This document shows, one piece after another, positions 1-6,870 of a stretch of DNA of 7,774 nt. Position numbers and translations under genes: made by a program. The notes under the pieces are model-generated. The model ran no database searches. It saw nothing but the letters and a program-made list of their open reading frames with translations, and was not told the DNA's origin. The DNA is from an uncultured Oscillospiraceae bacterium. GTDB lineage: Bacteria; Bacillota; Clostridia; Oscillospirales; Acutalibacteraceae. Each line of letters starts with the position of its first letter. The stretch's first letter is position 1. The stretch is from NCBI GenBank assembly GCA_900546895.1, contig UREO01000138.1, forward strand, positions 1 to 7,774. Direction: 5' to 3'.

Positions 1-1
1 C

Positions 2-667
2 ACCTCCCCCATCGGTTATGTCTGTGTCGCTATGATTCTGGCGCTGTATGGATACTATTTCTTTCAGGTGCTGATGCTGCGTTCCTCTTCCTATATTTCC
101 AGCGTATACGCCACCATGTTTATCTGGAGCATGATGATTATTCCGATCATCACCATGCGCAGCTTCAGTGAGGAAATGCGCAACCGCACCGATCAGGCGC
201 TTCTGACCGCGCCGGTGGGCGTCACCTCCATTGTGGCGGGCAAATTTCTGGCCGCGCTGGCCGTATATGCCATTGCTATGGTTGGCACCCTGATTCCCGT
301 GGCCGTGATCGGCCTGTTTTCCGCGCCGGAATGGGCGCTGATTTTCGGGAACTTTTTCGGTTCCCTGCTGTACGGCGCGGCCATGATCTCTATCGGCGTC
401 TTTATTTCCTCGCTGACGCAAAGCCAGATCGTCGCCGCTATCGGCACGTTCGGTATTTCCATCCTTCTTCTGGTCGTGGACCAGCTTTCCAGTCTTGTCA
501 GCAACCCGGTAGCGGTCAAGCTGATCGGCTGGCTGTCCTTCAACACACGGTACCAGCCGTTTACCAAAGGAATTTTTGATCTTTCAAGCATTGTCTTTTT
601 CCTCAGCGTGATCGCGGTCTTTATTTTCCTGACCGCCCGCAAGCTTGAAAGCAGAAGATGGAGCTAA
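2..667 (+). CDS. ABC-2 type permease, GldF-like (5' partial)
   Basis: This is the membrane permease of an ABC export system. The open frame runs in from the left edge, so 221 residues are visible, starting TSPIGYV. In this family that motif usually sits roughly 12-16 residues after the initiator, so only a short N-terminus is likely missing. About six hydrophobic helices are visible, near visible residues 4-26, 36-51, 80-106, 114-136, 142-161 and 196-211. The conserved cytoplasmic stretch MRSFSEE...TDQALLTAPV lies at 52-71, followed by GKFLAA at 80-85; both are typical of GldF/ABC-2 permeases. A C-terminal block FNTRYQPFTKGIFDL (180-194) also fits the family. The gene ends with TAA, which overlaps the Shine-Dalgarno of the next gene, so they are co-transcribed. 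The partner ATPase is not in the window. Family assignment is firm; the transported substrate is unknown. Confidence 0.9.
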   Translation, partial: TSPIGYVCVAMILALYGYYFFQVLMLRSSSYISSVYATMFIWSMMIIPIITMRSFSEEMRNRTDQALLTAPVGVTSIVAGKFLAALAVYAIAMVGTLIPVAVIGLFSAPEWALIFGNFFGSLLYGAAMISIGVFISSLTQSQIVAAIGTFGISILLLVVDQLSSLVSNPVAVKLIGWLSFNTRYQPFTKGIFDLSSIVFFLSVIAVFIFLTARKLESRRWS

Positions 668-673
668 GGGGGG
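665..673 (+). promoter_or_regulatory. Shine-Dalgarno that decides the GldG-like start
   Basis: TAAGGGGGG, one mismatch from the ideal TAAGGAGG, begins at the stop codon of the permease gene. It lies 7 nt before ATG 681 but only 1 nt before the in-frame ATG 675, so 681 is the better start. The longest open frame would begin at a TTG at 645, inside the permease gene, with no ribosome site. Confidence 0.7.
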
Positions 674-680
674 TATGAAA

Positions 681-2381
681 ATGAACAGGGATAACAATCA
701 TGAAATAGAAAAGACCACTCCGGAAACCGAAGCCGCCGAAGAGACTGCGGCGAAACAGACGGAGCCTGTCTCCGGGGAAGAACCCGCAGAAAAGGAAAGC
801 ACCGGAAGTTTTCCGGAAGAGAACCCAGACCCCGAAACAGAAGAGACAGACGACGCCAATGAGCCGGAAGAAAAGAAGAAAAAAGGCAAATTGGCCGAAA
901 AGGTCGGCGCGTACACGAAAAGCACAAAATTCCGCCGCGGCGGAATTTCCACCGCGTTTACCGCCGGATTCCTGATCGTTATCATTCTCATCAATGTGAT
1001 CGTGAGCGTGCTGGCGCAGCGGTATCCGTCCATGAATCTGGATCTGACAAAAAATAAAGTGAATACCCTCTCCACTCAGGCGGCGGAAATTGTCTCCAAA
1101 GTGAACGTGCCGACCACCATCTATATTATGGCGACACAGGCTCAGACAAAGGGCGACCAGCTTCTGTCGGAATACGGCATCAAATACAGCCAGGTCGGGG
1201 AGCTCGCCGAGAAAATCGCTGAGAAAAACACCAATATCACGGTGGAGTATATGGACCTTGATAAGAATCCGACCTTCGCCAGCACCTATAAAAACGATAA
1301 TCTGGTCGCGGGCGACGTGCTGGTCAAGACGGACAAACGCTACCGCGTGCTCGCTTACACCGATTTGTTTAACGTGCAGTACGGCGCGGATGGCGTATCG
1401 ACGGAAACCTATTCCATGGTGGACAGCGCGCTTGCTTCCGCTCTCAATTCCGTGATTGCGGACACCGTCGCGATCGCTTCGTTCGACACGGGCCACAGCG
1501 AACAGATGGAAACGGCCACCTATCAAAAGCTGCTGGCAAACAACAGCTTTGAAACAAAGGATTTTAACCTGCTGACGGACGCGATTCCCGAAAATACCCG
1601 TCTGGTGGTTCTGGGCTGCCCTACCACCGACTATACCGATGCGGAGCTGAAAAAGCTGGATACCTTCCTGAGCAGCTCCGCAATCCCGGGCGACCGTTCC
1701 CTGCTGATTACCTTCCATCCCAGTCAGCAGGCCATGCCGAAGCTTGCCGCTTTCCTGAAGGAATGGGGCATCGAGGTACCGCAGGCCGTGGTTGTGGAAA
1801 GCGACCAGAGCAGATATTACACCGACGACCCAAGCTATATTCTTTCCACCGTGCAGACGGGGCTTAGTTTGGGCGGACAGTCGGATTACGGCTACTTTAC
1901 CACTCCGCAGTCGACCCCGATCAACCTTCTGTTTGAAACCAGAGGAACCAAAACAACTTATTCGCTGGCGAAGTCCAACGATTCCTGCTATCTGGTAGAC
2001 AACACCACCAAGGCGGACGATACGCCCCAGAAGGCCGCATATCATACGGCGGTGCTTTCACAGGATAAGGTGCAGTCCGGAACGAAGGAATATAAGGCGA
2101 ATGTGATCGCGCTGGGCAGCACAACCATGTTTGCCGGGGAGATTCTGGGCGCGAGCACCTTTGGAAACGCGAAATATGTGGTTGACCTTTCCCGCTACGC
2201 GACCGGCACCACCAATTCCGCCACCGCCATTACGGAGACTTCCGTACAGACGAATGTTTCCGACATTACTCTGAGCGCCGAAATGAGCGTCCTGCTCGGT
2301 ATCGGCGTGTTTACCCTGCTGATCCCATTGCTCGTAGTGGTTGCCGGCGTTTGTGTGTACCGCAAGAGGAGGCGCCTGTAA
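681..2381 (+). CDS. GldG-like ABC transporter auxiliary protein
   Basis: Predicted 566-aa membrane protein of the GldG/ABC_transp_aux type, the usual partner of GldF-like permeases. In order it has: a cytoplasmic, very acidic Glu/Pro/Thr-rich tail (about 8-64); a Lys/Arg patch (65-86); a membrane helix (about 93-113); a large extracytoplasmic domain (about 116-530); and a second helix (about 536-559) ending in the basic tail YRKRRRL, which fits both ends being inside the cell. Family-like stretches are MNLDLTKNKVNTLS (118-131), SFDTGHSEQ (267-275) and LLITFHPSQQAMPKL (341-355). The start at ATG 681 is chosen from its ribosome site; ATG 675 (568 aa) and TTG 645 (578 aa) are alternatives. The stop TAA shares its last base with the ATG of the next gene. 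The long disordered acidic N-tail is the least conserved-looking part and may be lineage-specific. The molecular role of GldG proteins is unresolved. Confidence 0.87.
   Translation: MNRDNNHEIEKTTPETEAAEETAAKQTEPVSGEEPAEKESTGSFPEENPDPETEETDDANEPEEKKKKGKLAEKVGAYTKSTKFRRGGISTAFTAGFLIVIILINVIVSVLAQRYPSMNLDLTKNKVNTLSTQAAEIVSKVNVPTTIYIMATQAQTKGDQLLSEYGIKYSQVGELAEKIAEKNTNITVEYMDLDKNPTFASTYKNDNLVAGDVLVKTDKRYRVLAYTDLFNVQYGADGVSTETYSMVDSALASALNSVIADTVAIASFDTGHSEQMETATYQKLLANNSFETKDFNLLTDAIPENTRLVVLGCPTTDYTDAELKKLDTFLSSSAIPGDRSLLITFHPSQQAMPKLAAFLKEWGIEVPQAVVVESDQSRYYTDDPSYILSTVQTGLSLGGQSDYGYFTTPQSTPINLLFETRGTKTTYSLAKSNDSCYLVDNTTKADDTPQKAAYHTAVLSQDKVQSGTKEYKANVIALGSTTMFAGEILGASTFGNAKYVVDLSRYATGTTNSATAITETSVQTNVSDITLSAEMSVLLGIGVFTLLIPLLVVVAGVCVYRKRRRL
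927..948. repeat. 22-bp perfect palindrome inside the GldG-like gene
   Basis: Positions 927-937 (AAATTCCGCCG) are followed directly by their exact reverse complement at 938-948, with no spacer. It encodes KFRRGGI (residues 83-89), just before the first membrane helix of the GldG-like protein. As RNA it could fold into a 9-bp stem with a CGCG loop. There is no U-tract after it, so it is not an intrinsic terminator. Function unknown; it may be a codon coincidence. Confidence 0.6.
2365..2372 (+). promoter_or_regulatory. Shine-Dalgarno of the DUF4340 gene
   Basis: AGAGGAGG lies inside the last codons of the GldG-like gene, 8 nt before ATG 2381. It supports that start over the upstream in-frame TTG at 2351, and with the TAATG overlap suggests translational coupling. 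Confidence 0.8.
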
Positions 2382-3823
2382 TGAAAACCAGCACAAGAAA
2401 TCTGGCAATTGTCGCCGGCTGTATCGTGGTGCTTGGCGGAGTGGCCGCCGTCCTGCTGACGACGGGGGATAAACAGGAGACCGCATCTTCCGAGACTTCC
2501 GCTTCGACCATTGAGCTTGTCTCCAAAACGAGTCAGGATATCGTCTCCATGTCCGTAAAAAATAAAAAAGGCGGCTATACGCTCGTCCCGGTTGAAAAAG
2601 CAACTGCCGGTTCCTCCGCATCTTCCTCCGCCTCCGGCACCGCAGCGGAAATCACCTATCTGGTCAAAGAGCTCGGCGGCGTGCCGATCAACAACACCGC
2701 CGCCTCTCAGGTCGTTCAGAACGGATTCAGCCTTGTCGCCACCAAAAATCTGGGGATTGTCAGCAACCTGAGCGAATTCGGGCTGAAGGATCCGCAGGCC
2801 ACCGTGGAAGTCGCTTTCAAGGATGGAAGCACCTATAATTATAAAATTGGAAATCCCTCCGCCACGGACAGCAGCGCGTATTATATGTGCGGGGAGAATT
2901 CCGACAACGTATATATCGTCAGCATTGACGGCGGAATTTTGGAAAGCAAGACCTATTTCGTCAGTAAGACCGTGATGGCGGTTACCAGCAGCAGCGGCGT
3001 GAACGACTTTACAAAAATAACCCTGAGCGGCAAGAATTTTTCGCAGCCCGTCACCGTGGAAAAAAGCGGGACTGAGAGTGTGATTACCTCCCCGGTCAGC
3101 GCACCCACGGATGCCGAGAAGCTCAGCGCGGTCGAGTCGGCGCTGACCGACCTGACTGCGGATTCCGTCGAGGCCGTGAATCCCGACGCCGCGGTGCTGA
3201 AAAACTACGGGTTTGACGCACCCTTCGCAATTGCCGATTTTACGGTCAACAAGGAAAGCTATCGGCTTCTGGTCGGTGCAAAGAAGGATTCCTCTTATTA
3301 TGTAAAGCTCGACAAGGTGGACGCCGTGTATCTGGTCAAGGCAGAAAGCCTTGACGCGTGGGTAAGCACGAACGCGTTTGCGCTCCGCAGCAAGGACATC
3401 CTCAGGCCTGACATCACAGCGGTAAAATCGCTTTCCGTAACGGCGGGCGGCACGGTCCGGACCTTTGCCGTCGCCAGAACCAAGGATGAAACCAAATCCA
3501 CTCAGGATAAAACCGAATACGCCTATGCGGTTACCGGAACCGACGGAAAAAAGCTGGACTATGAGAAAAACTATACTGCGTATTTTCAGCAGGTCACGGG
3601 AGTCCAACTTTTGGAGGCGGCGGATGCCAAGCCGTCCGGGACGCCGGACCTCAAGCTGGAGTACACCTACTTTGACAAAAGCGGGACGGACACGGCCTCG
3701 TTTTATAAGACCGGGGACCGGCTTTACACCGCGGTGGTGAACGGCGCGGTTTACGGGATCGTAACGCAGGACGACGTTCAGAAAATTTTGACCGGCGCGA
3801 AAACGCTGCAGGACGAAGCATAA
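2381..3823 (+). CDS. DUF4340 domain-containing membrane-anchored protein
   Basis: Predicted 480-aa protein with an N-terminal signal anchor (helix about 8-27 after MKTSTR) and a large extracytoplasmic region, matching the DUF4340 family that commonly follows GldF/GldG-like genes. A Ser/Ala-rich low-complexity segment lies near 76-89. Two similar modules can be seen. The first has FGLKDPQATVEV (133-144), then YKIGNPSA and YYMC, ending VYIV (167-170). The second has YGFDAPFAIADFTV (276-289), then LLVGAKKDSSYY, ending VYLV (326-329). The C-terminal part (about 340-480) is less clearly modular. The ATG overlaps the preceding TAA by one base and has a strong ribosome site. It is the last gene of the operon, followed 12 nt later by an intrinsic terminator. 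Probable role: extracytoplasmic accessory of the ABC system. No biochemical function is known to me. Confidence 0.87.
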   Translation: MKTSTRNLAIVAGCIVVLGGVAAVLLTTGDKQETASSETSASTIELVSKTSQDIVSMSVKNKKGGYTLVPVEKATAGSSASSSASGTAAEITYLVKELGGVPINNTAASQVVQNGFSLVATKNLGIVSNLSEFGLKDPQATVEVAFKDGSTYNYKIGNPSATDSSAYYMCGENSDNVYIVSIDGGILESKTYFVSKTVMAVTSSSGVNDFTKITLSGKNFSQPVTVEKSGTESVITSPVSAPTDAEKLSAVESALTDLTADSVEAVNPDAAVLKNYGFDAPFAIADFTVNKESYRLLVGAKKDSSYYVKLDKVDAVYLVKAESLDAWVSTNAFALRSKDILRPDITAVKSLSVTAGGTVRTFAVARTKDETKSTQDKTEYAYAVTGTDGKKLDYEKNYTAYFQQVTGVQLLEAADAKPSGTPDLKLEYTYFDKSGTDTASFYKTGDRLYTAVVNGAVYGIVTQDDVQKILTGAKTLQDEA

Positions 3824-3835
3824 AGATAGAAAAAG

Positions 3836-3867
3836 AAAAGTCGGGGAGCAATGCTCTCCGACTTTTT
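3836..3867. terminator. Bidirectional intrinsic terminator between convergent operons
   Basis: The arms GTCGGGGAGC (3840-3849) and GCTCTCCGAC (3853-3862) form a 10-bp stem with one G-T wobble and a 3-nt loop (AAT). The stem is flanked by AAAA on the left and TTTTT on the right, which extend the pairing and supply a U-tract in either direction; on the - strand the tract reads TTTTCTTTT. It serves the DUF4340 gene on + and the pilT-like gene on -. Its right flank overlaps the first two bases (3866-3867) of the pilT stop triplet as read on +. Confidence 0.9.
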
Positions 3868-4948
3868 AATTGGCCAGCTTCTTTTTTAGAGTCTCTGGGT
3901 TCGCGGCATAGATTAGCGCGTTTTCCCGGGAGATTTTTCTTTCCCGGTAAAGCCGGAGCAAATCCATGTCCATGGCCACCATGCCCTCGCATCCGCACGA
4001 ATAAATGGTGTTGTCGATCTGATGCACCTTCGATTCACGGATCAGGTTGCGGATGGCCGGATTGACCAGCATAATTTCAAACGCGGGAATCAGCCCGCCG
4101 TCCAGCGTGGGAATCAGCTGCTGGGAAACCACCGCCTGAAGCACCATGGAAAGCTGCACGCGGATCTGCTGCTGCTGGTTGGGCGGGAACACGTCGATAA
4201 TCCGATCAATGGTGTTTGCCGCACCCACTGTGTGCAAGGTGGAAAGCACCAGCTGGCCGGTCTCCGCCGCGGTCATGGCGGTGGTGATCGTTTCATAGTC
4301 GCGCATTTCCCCCAGCAGAATGACGTTGGGCGCCTGCCGCAGGGCGGCGCGCAGCGCCCGCACATAGCTCCGGGTGTCGTGGGAAAGCTCGCGCTGGCTT
4401 ACGATGCTTTTATCGTGGCGGTGTAAGTATTCGATCGGATCCTCTATGGTGATGATGTGGCTGTTGCGCGTATGATTAATTTTATCGATAATACACGCGA
4501 GCGTGGTGGATTTTCCGCTGCCCGCGGAGCCGGTAATCAGCACAAGCCCCTTTTTGATTTCGTTCAGGCCGATCACCGTATCGGGAATATGCAAGACCTT
4601 CGGGTCGGGCAGCCGGAAAGCGACCACCCTCAGCACCGCGGCCATGGACCCCCGCTGCAGATAGGTGTTGCAGCGGAAGCGGCACAGCCCTTCTATCGAA
4701 AAAGAAAAGTCGTCGTCGCCGCTTTTCAGAAACGGTTGAATGTCCCGGCCGCTGCCGAGCGAATAGATTTTCTCAATGCATTGTTTTGTATCCTCCGGCT
4801 TCAGCCGGTAGGAGTTAAGGACGTCGATACCCACCGGATGGATCCGGTCGCTCGTCTTAAAGGAAAGGGGGCAGCCCGATATGATAAAAATATCCGATAC
4901 GTTCTCCTCCACGGCCCTTTTTAAAATTTCAATAATGTCAAATTCCAT
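3866..4948 (-). CDS. PilT-family retraction ATPase
   Basis: Predicted 360-aa cytoplasmic hexameric ATPase of the type II/IV secretion superfamily, PilT subgroup, which powers pilus disassembly and retraction. Length matches PilT (about 340-370 aa). Motifs in order: Walker A GSAGSGKST (140-148; the usual family form has PT in place of SA); Asp box ITIEDPIEYL (166-175); Walker B VILLGEMRD (209-217); His box STLHT (236-240) with VGAANTIDRIIDVFP after it; and AIRNLIRE (298-305), the C-terminal motif diagnostic of PilT rather than PilB/GspE. The N-terminal part (1-120) is PAS-like in the family. Start ATG 4948 has GGAGTG 5 nt upstream. It is the last gene of the pilus-like operon, 18 nt after the 205-aa gene. 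All catalytic motifs are intact. The extension ATPase (PilB/GspE) is not in the window. Confidence 0.94.
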   Translation of the reverse strand: MEFDIIEILKRAVEENVSDIFIISGCPLSFKTSDRIHPVGIDVLNSYRLKPEDTKQCIEKIYSLGSGRDIQPFLKSGDDDFSFSIEGLCRFRCNTYLQRGSMAAVLRVVAFRLPDPKVLHIPDTVIGLNEIKKGLVLITGSAGSGKSTTLACIIDKINHTRNSHIITIEDPIEYLHRHDKSIVSQRELSHDTRSYVRALRAALRQAPNVILLGEMRDYETITTAMTAAETGQLVLSTLHTVGAANTIDRIIDVFPPNQQQQIRVQLSMVLQAVVSQQLIPTLDGGLIPAFEIMLVNPAIRNLIRESKVHQIDNTIYSCGCEGMVAMDMDLLRLYRERKISRENALIYAANPETLKKKLAN

Positions 4949-4966
4949 GCAATCACTCCATTGCGC

Positions 4967-5584
4967 TTATTGGGCGCTGTTGCCCTGCCAAAGCTCCAGC
5001 GTATCGCCGCCGTCGCTTTCAAGCGCCTGGGGCGTCAGTTTTCTTTCCGTAATCCGGTACCGCTCCGCGTCGTCAAAAGCGCCGACGGACAGCCGTGTTT
5101 CGATCTGCCTGCCCGCGCCCGCGTCGGCCAGAAAGCGAACGTTCAGCAAAGCCCCGTCGGAGGGTTCCACCGTGACCCCGTCAAGGCGGGTGAGCAGCAT
5201 CTGGGCAAAGCTGCGGTAACAAACGGCTTTTTTCTGTTCCGCAGAGGTATTGCCTGCCAGAAATTTCGTTACTAATTGTAATTCAAAATGGTTTTTATAC
5301 TGATCGTATTCTTTTAACTGTGTAAGAGCAATTCCGGCCGCGGCCTTCGCAGCGTCTTCCCTTGCGCTCAGAAGGGCTTCGTCTATTTTCTGGAGCTTCT
5401 GCTCCGTAATAGCGGTGGCGGCGTAATAGTTTTCAACCGTTTCCGCGTTTTTAGTGGAAATCTTATTGTCCGCGTTCGCGGTCACATAGGAAAGAATGCC
5501 GAAGGTAGTCAGGCAGAGCACAACAAAAATCATCAGGATGGAGGACGCGCCCACACCCAGATGAAAATTTTCTTTTCTTCTCAC
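4967..5584 (-). CDS. Single-pass membrane protein of pilus-like operon, unknown function
   Basis: Predicted 205-aa protein I cannot place in a named family with confidence. It has a short basic N-terminus (MRRKENFHLGVG), one membrane helix (about 14-35), a helical, Ala/Glu/Lys-rich segment that may form a coiled coil (about 42-95), and a polar C-terminal domain ending in LELWQG. The topology (short inside, helix, long outside) resembles pilin-like or PilN/PilO-like assembly components, but there is no prepilin cleavage motif. It starts at GTG 5584 with GAGGAGG 7 nt upstream; that site overlaps the stop TGA of the preceding gene, suggesting translational coupling. It lies between the 147-aa pilin-like gene (12 nt before) and pilT (18 nt after), so a role in the same envelope machine is likely by context only. 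Confidence 0.78.
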   Translation of the reverse strand: MRRKENFHLGVGASSILMIFVVLCLTTFGILSYVTANADNKISTKNAETVENYYAATAITEQKLQKIDEALLSAREDAAKAAAGIALTQLKEYDQYKNHFELQLVTKFLAGNTSAEQKKAVCYRSFAQMLLTRLDGVTVEPSDGALLNVRFLADAGAGRQIETRLSVGAFDDAERYRITERKLTPQALESDGGDTLELWQGNSAQ

Positions 5585-5591
5585 ACGGGCA

Positions 5592-5598
5592 CCTCCTC
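5592..5598 (-). promoter_or_regulatory. Shine-Dalgarno deciding a GTG start
   Basis: On the - strand this reads GAGGAGG and overlaps the upstream stop TGA. It lies 7 nt before GTG 5584, which fixes the start of the 205-aa protein despite the lack of an ATG. Confidence 0.75.
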
Positions 5599-6040
5599 AG
5601 CTTTCGGGCAGATATTTTGCGGAACTCAGCGAATAAATACTGCTGTCGCCACTCTTCTGGCGGCGGCCGACGGAGATACTCACGCTGATCAAGGTTCCCC
5701 CGCCGGAGGGCGTTTTTTTCAGGGTGACGTCGGCAACGTAGCGCGGGTCGGTATCCGTCCGGTTCCAGTCGCGGTCGTAAAGAATGCGGTAGCTTCCGCC
5801 GTTTTCCTGTTTTGCGGTTTTCAGCGCCTCGGGCAGCTGATCGGGCGAAGAGAGGGACCGGACCTGCTCCGCGATATTTTCCGCCTGAATCACCGCGACG
5901 CTCAGGTCGCTGCTCTGCCGCGCGCGGTTGTCGGCCTGCACAAAAAGCTGCAAGGTGACCGTGACGGAAACGGCGAAAAACAGGATGACCAGAATGATCT
6001 CCACAAAAAAGCTGTTGATCTGTACCGCATTCCGTTTCAT
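5597..6040 (-). CDS. Pilin-like membrane protein with non-canonical N-terminus
   Basis: Predicted 147-aa protein: short basic leader (MKRNAVQIN), then a hydrophobic helix starting SFFVEIILVILFF (10-22), then a polar C-terminal domain. The layout imitates a type IV prepilin, in which a Glu sits at +5 of the mature chain within a hydrophobic helix. Here Glu14 is at +5 if the mature chain starts at Ser10, but the -1 residue would be Asn9 instead of the required Gly. It may therefore be an uncleaved minor pseudopilin-like protein. The C-terminal part carries YRILYDRDWN (84-93) and a beta-rich segment. Start ATG 6040 has AGGTGAT, a good anti-SD match, ending 3 nt upstream. It sits 13 nt after the DUF4860 gene. 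The function is inferred from context and topology. Confidence 0.8.
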   Translation of the reverse strand: MKRNAVQINSFFVEIILVILFFAVSVTVTLQLFVQADNRARQSSDLSVAVIQAENIAEQVRSLSSPDQLPEALKTAKQENGGSYRILYDRDWNRTDTDPRYVADVTLKKTPSGGGTLISVSISVGRRQKSGDSSIYSLSSAKYLPES

Positions 6041-6053
6041 TCCATCACCTGCT

Positions 6054-6518
6054 TTATGTAAGGGAAAGGCTGAGCGCGAGCGCGCGGCTGTTTTCGCCGC
6101 TGACCGAAAGGCTCAGCCGGTTTCCGTTTTTTTCCATCGAAAAGGAGGACACCGGCGTAATCCTGTCGCCACTGCCAACGCTGAAGCTGTTTTCAGCGCT
6201 TGTGAAATATTCCATCAGATAGCCGTCGTGATAGTAAATGTAGGTTTTGTACTCCCGTGTGCTGAAATCGGTTCGGATCACCAGCGTCTGCTGCCCGTCC
6301 AGGGTCTCCACGGAAACGTCGCGGCTGTCCGCCGAATGAATTTTATTGGTAACATAGGAAAGGGTGGCGCGCGTTTCATTGTTGCTGTCCATTTTGCCCA
6401 CGATCCCACGGTAAACATTTGCCCCGATCAGCACCAGAAACAGGGAACAAACCGCGAACAGGCAAAAAATCAGCAGGATAAAAACAGTATGGACGGAATG
6501 GGAATTTCTGCTGTTCAA
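6054..6518 (-). CDS. DUF4860 domain-containing protein
   Basis: Predicted 154-aa single-pass protein. The N-terminal HSVHTVFILLIFCLFAVCS (7-25) and the following LVLIGANVYRGIV (28-40) match what I recall of DUF4860, a family of pilus-like loci in Clostridia. The membrane helix is about 11-34. After it come a helical ATLSYVTNKI segment (51-60) and a beta-rich polar domain (about 66-154), giving a minor-pilin-like layout without a Gly/Glu prepilin site. It begins at TTG 6518, supported by GGGAGG 7 nt upstream. It is 17 nt downstream of the 108-aa gene and 13 nt upstream of the 147-aa gene. Role: probably a structural or priming component of the pilus/pseudopilus, by context only. Confidence 0.85.
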   Translation of the reverse strand: MNSRNSHSVHTVFILLIFCLFAVCSLFLVLIGANVYRGIVGKMDSNNETRATLSYVTNKIHSADSRDVSVETLDGQQTLVIRTDFSTREYKTYIYYHDGYLMEYFTSAENSFSVGSGDRITPVSSFSMEKNGNRLSLSVSGENSRALALSLSLT

Positions 6519-6525
6519 TCTTGAT

Positions 6526-6531
6526 TCCTCC
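6526..6531 (-). promoter_or_regulatory. Shine-Dalgarno deciding a TTG start (DUF4860 gene)
   Basis: GGGAGG on the - strand, 7 nt before TTG 6518. It lies in the 17-nt gap after the preceding stop codon and supports TTG initiation. Confidence 0.7.
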
Positions 6532-6535
6532 CCTG

Positions 6536-6862
6536 TTAAGATTCGGCGCCCTTCTCCAGCACCCTCACCGAAGGCATGATGTTGCTGCCCGCCGTTTCAT
6601 ACTGGACGACATATTTGCCATGGTCGATTTCAATTCCGTAGTGGTCTTCCAGATATTGAATATCCGGGGGGTAAACCCCCTCCACCGCGTAGCAGTTGAC
6701 AATGGCCTTCTGTACGGCTGCGCGGGTCACGCGCAGCTTTTCCTCACTGTTCGCGCGAAGGGCGCTGCTCAGGCCGGACCAGAAAAGAGACAGCAAAGCG
6801 CAGAAAAGAAAGACGGAAAGCAAAAGGTCCCTGTAAGCGAATTTCTTTTTGTAAAGCCTCAA
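6536..6862 (-). CDS. Small pilin-like membrane protein
   Basis: Predicted 108-aa protein with a basic start (MRLYKKKFAYR), one membrane helix (about 12-32) and a small C-terminal domain. The stretch AAVQKAIVNCYAVEGVYPPDIQYLEDHYG (48-76; read as AAVQKAIVNCY at 48-58 and YPPDIQYLEDHYG at 64-76) resembles GspG/type IV pilin globular starts, in which a long helix leads to a Tyr-Pro-Pro turn. The usual GFTLIE cleavage motif is absent. The start is TTG 6862 with AAAGGGG 8 nt upstream, lying in the 18-nt gap after gspF. Likely a pseudopilin-like component of the same machine. Moderate confidence in the class; no specific role can be given. Confidence 0.78.
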   Translation of the reverse strand: MRLYKKKFAYRDLLLSVFLFCALLSLFWSGLSSALRANSEEKLRVTRAAVQKAIVNCYAVEGVYPPDIQYLEDHYGIEIDHGKYVVQYETAGSNIMPSVRVLEKGAES

Positions 6863-6870
6863 GCGATCGT

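Noticed and set aside
645..680. Extended GldG-like start at TTG 645 or ATG 675
   Set aside because: TTG 645 lies inside the permease gene without a ribosome site. ATG 675 is only 1 nt from the G-run, too close for initiation; ATG 681 has ideal spacing.
621..2045. Long open frame (474 codons) on the - strand opposite the GldG-like gene
   Set aside because: Its translation is rich in Arg, Gly, His and Phe without domain logic, and it lies fully antisense to a gene with clear family motifs. It is a codon-bias shadow.
2195..3607. Long open frame (470 codons) on the - strand opposite the DUF4340 gene
   Set aside because: Same pattern: no ribosome site or recognisable motifs, and antisense to a well-supported gene.
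4022..4924. Two + strand open frames opposite the pilT-like gene
   Set aside because: They mirror a gene with all PilT motifs; their composition (His/Arg/Gln-rich) is typical of antisense frames.
6665..6679. G-run/C-run inverted repeat inside the 108-aa gene
   Set aside because: The arms are only about 6 bp with a 2-nt loop and no T-tract; explained by the codons for Gly-Val-Tyr-Pro-Pro.
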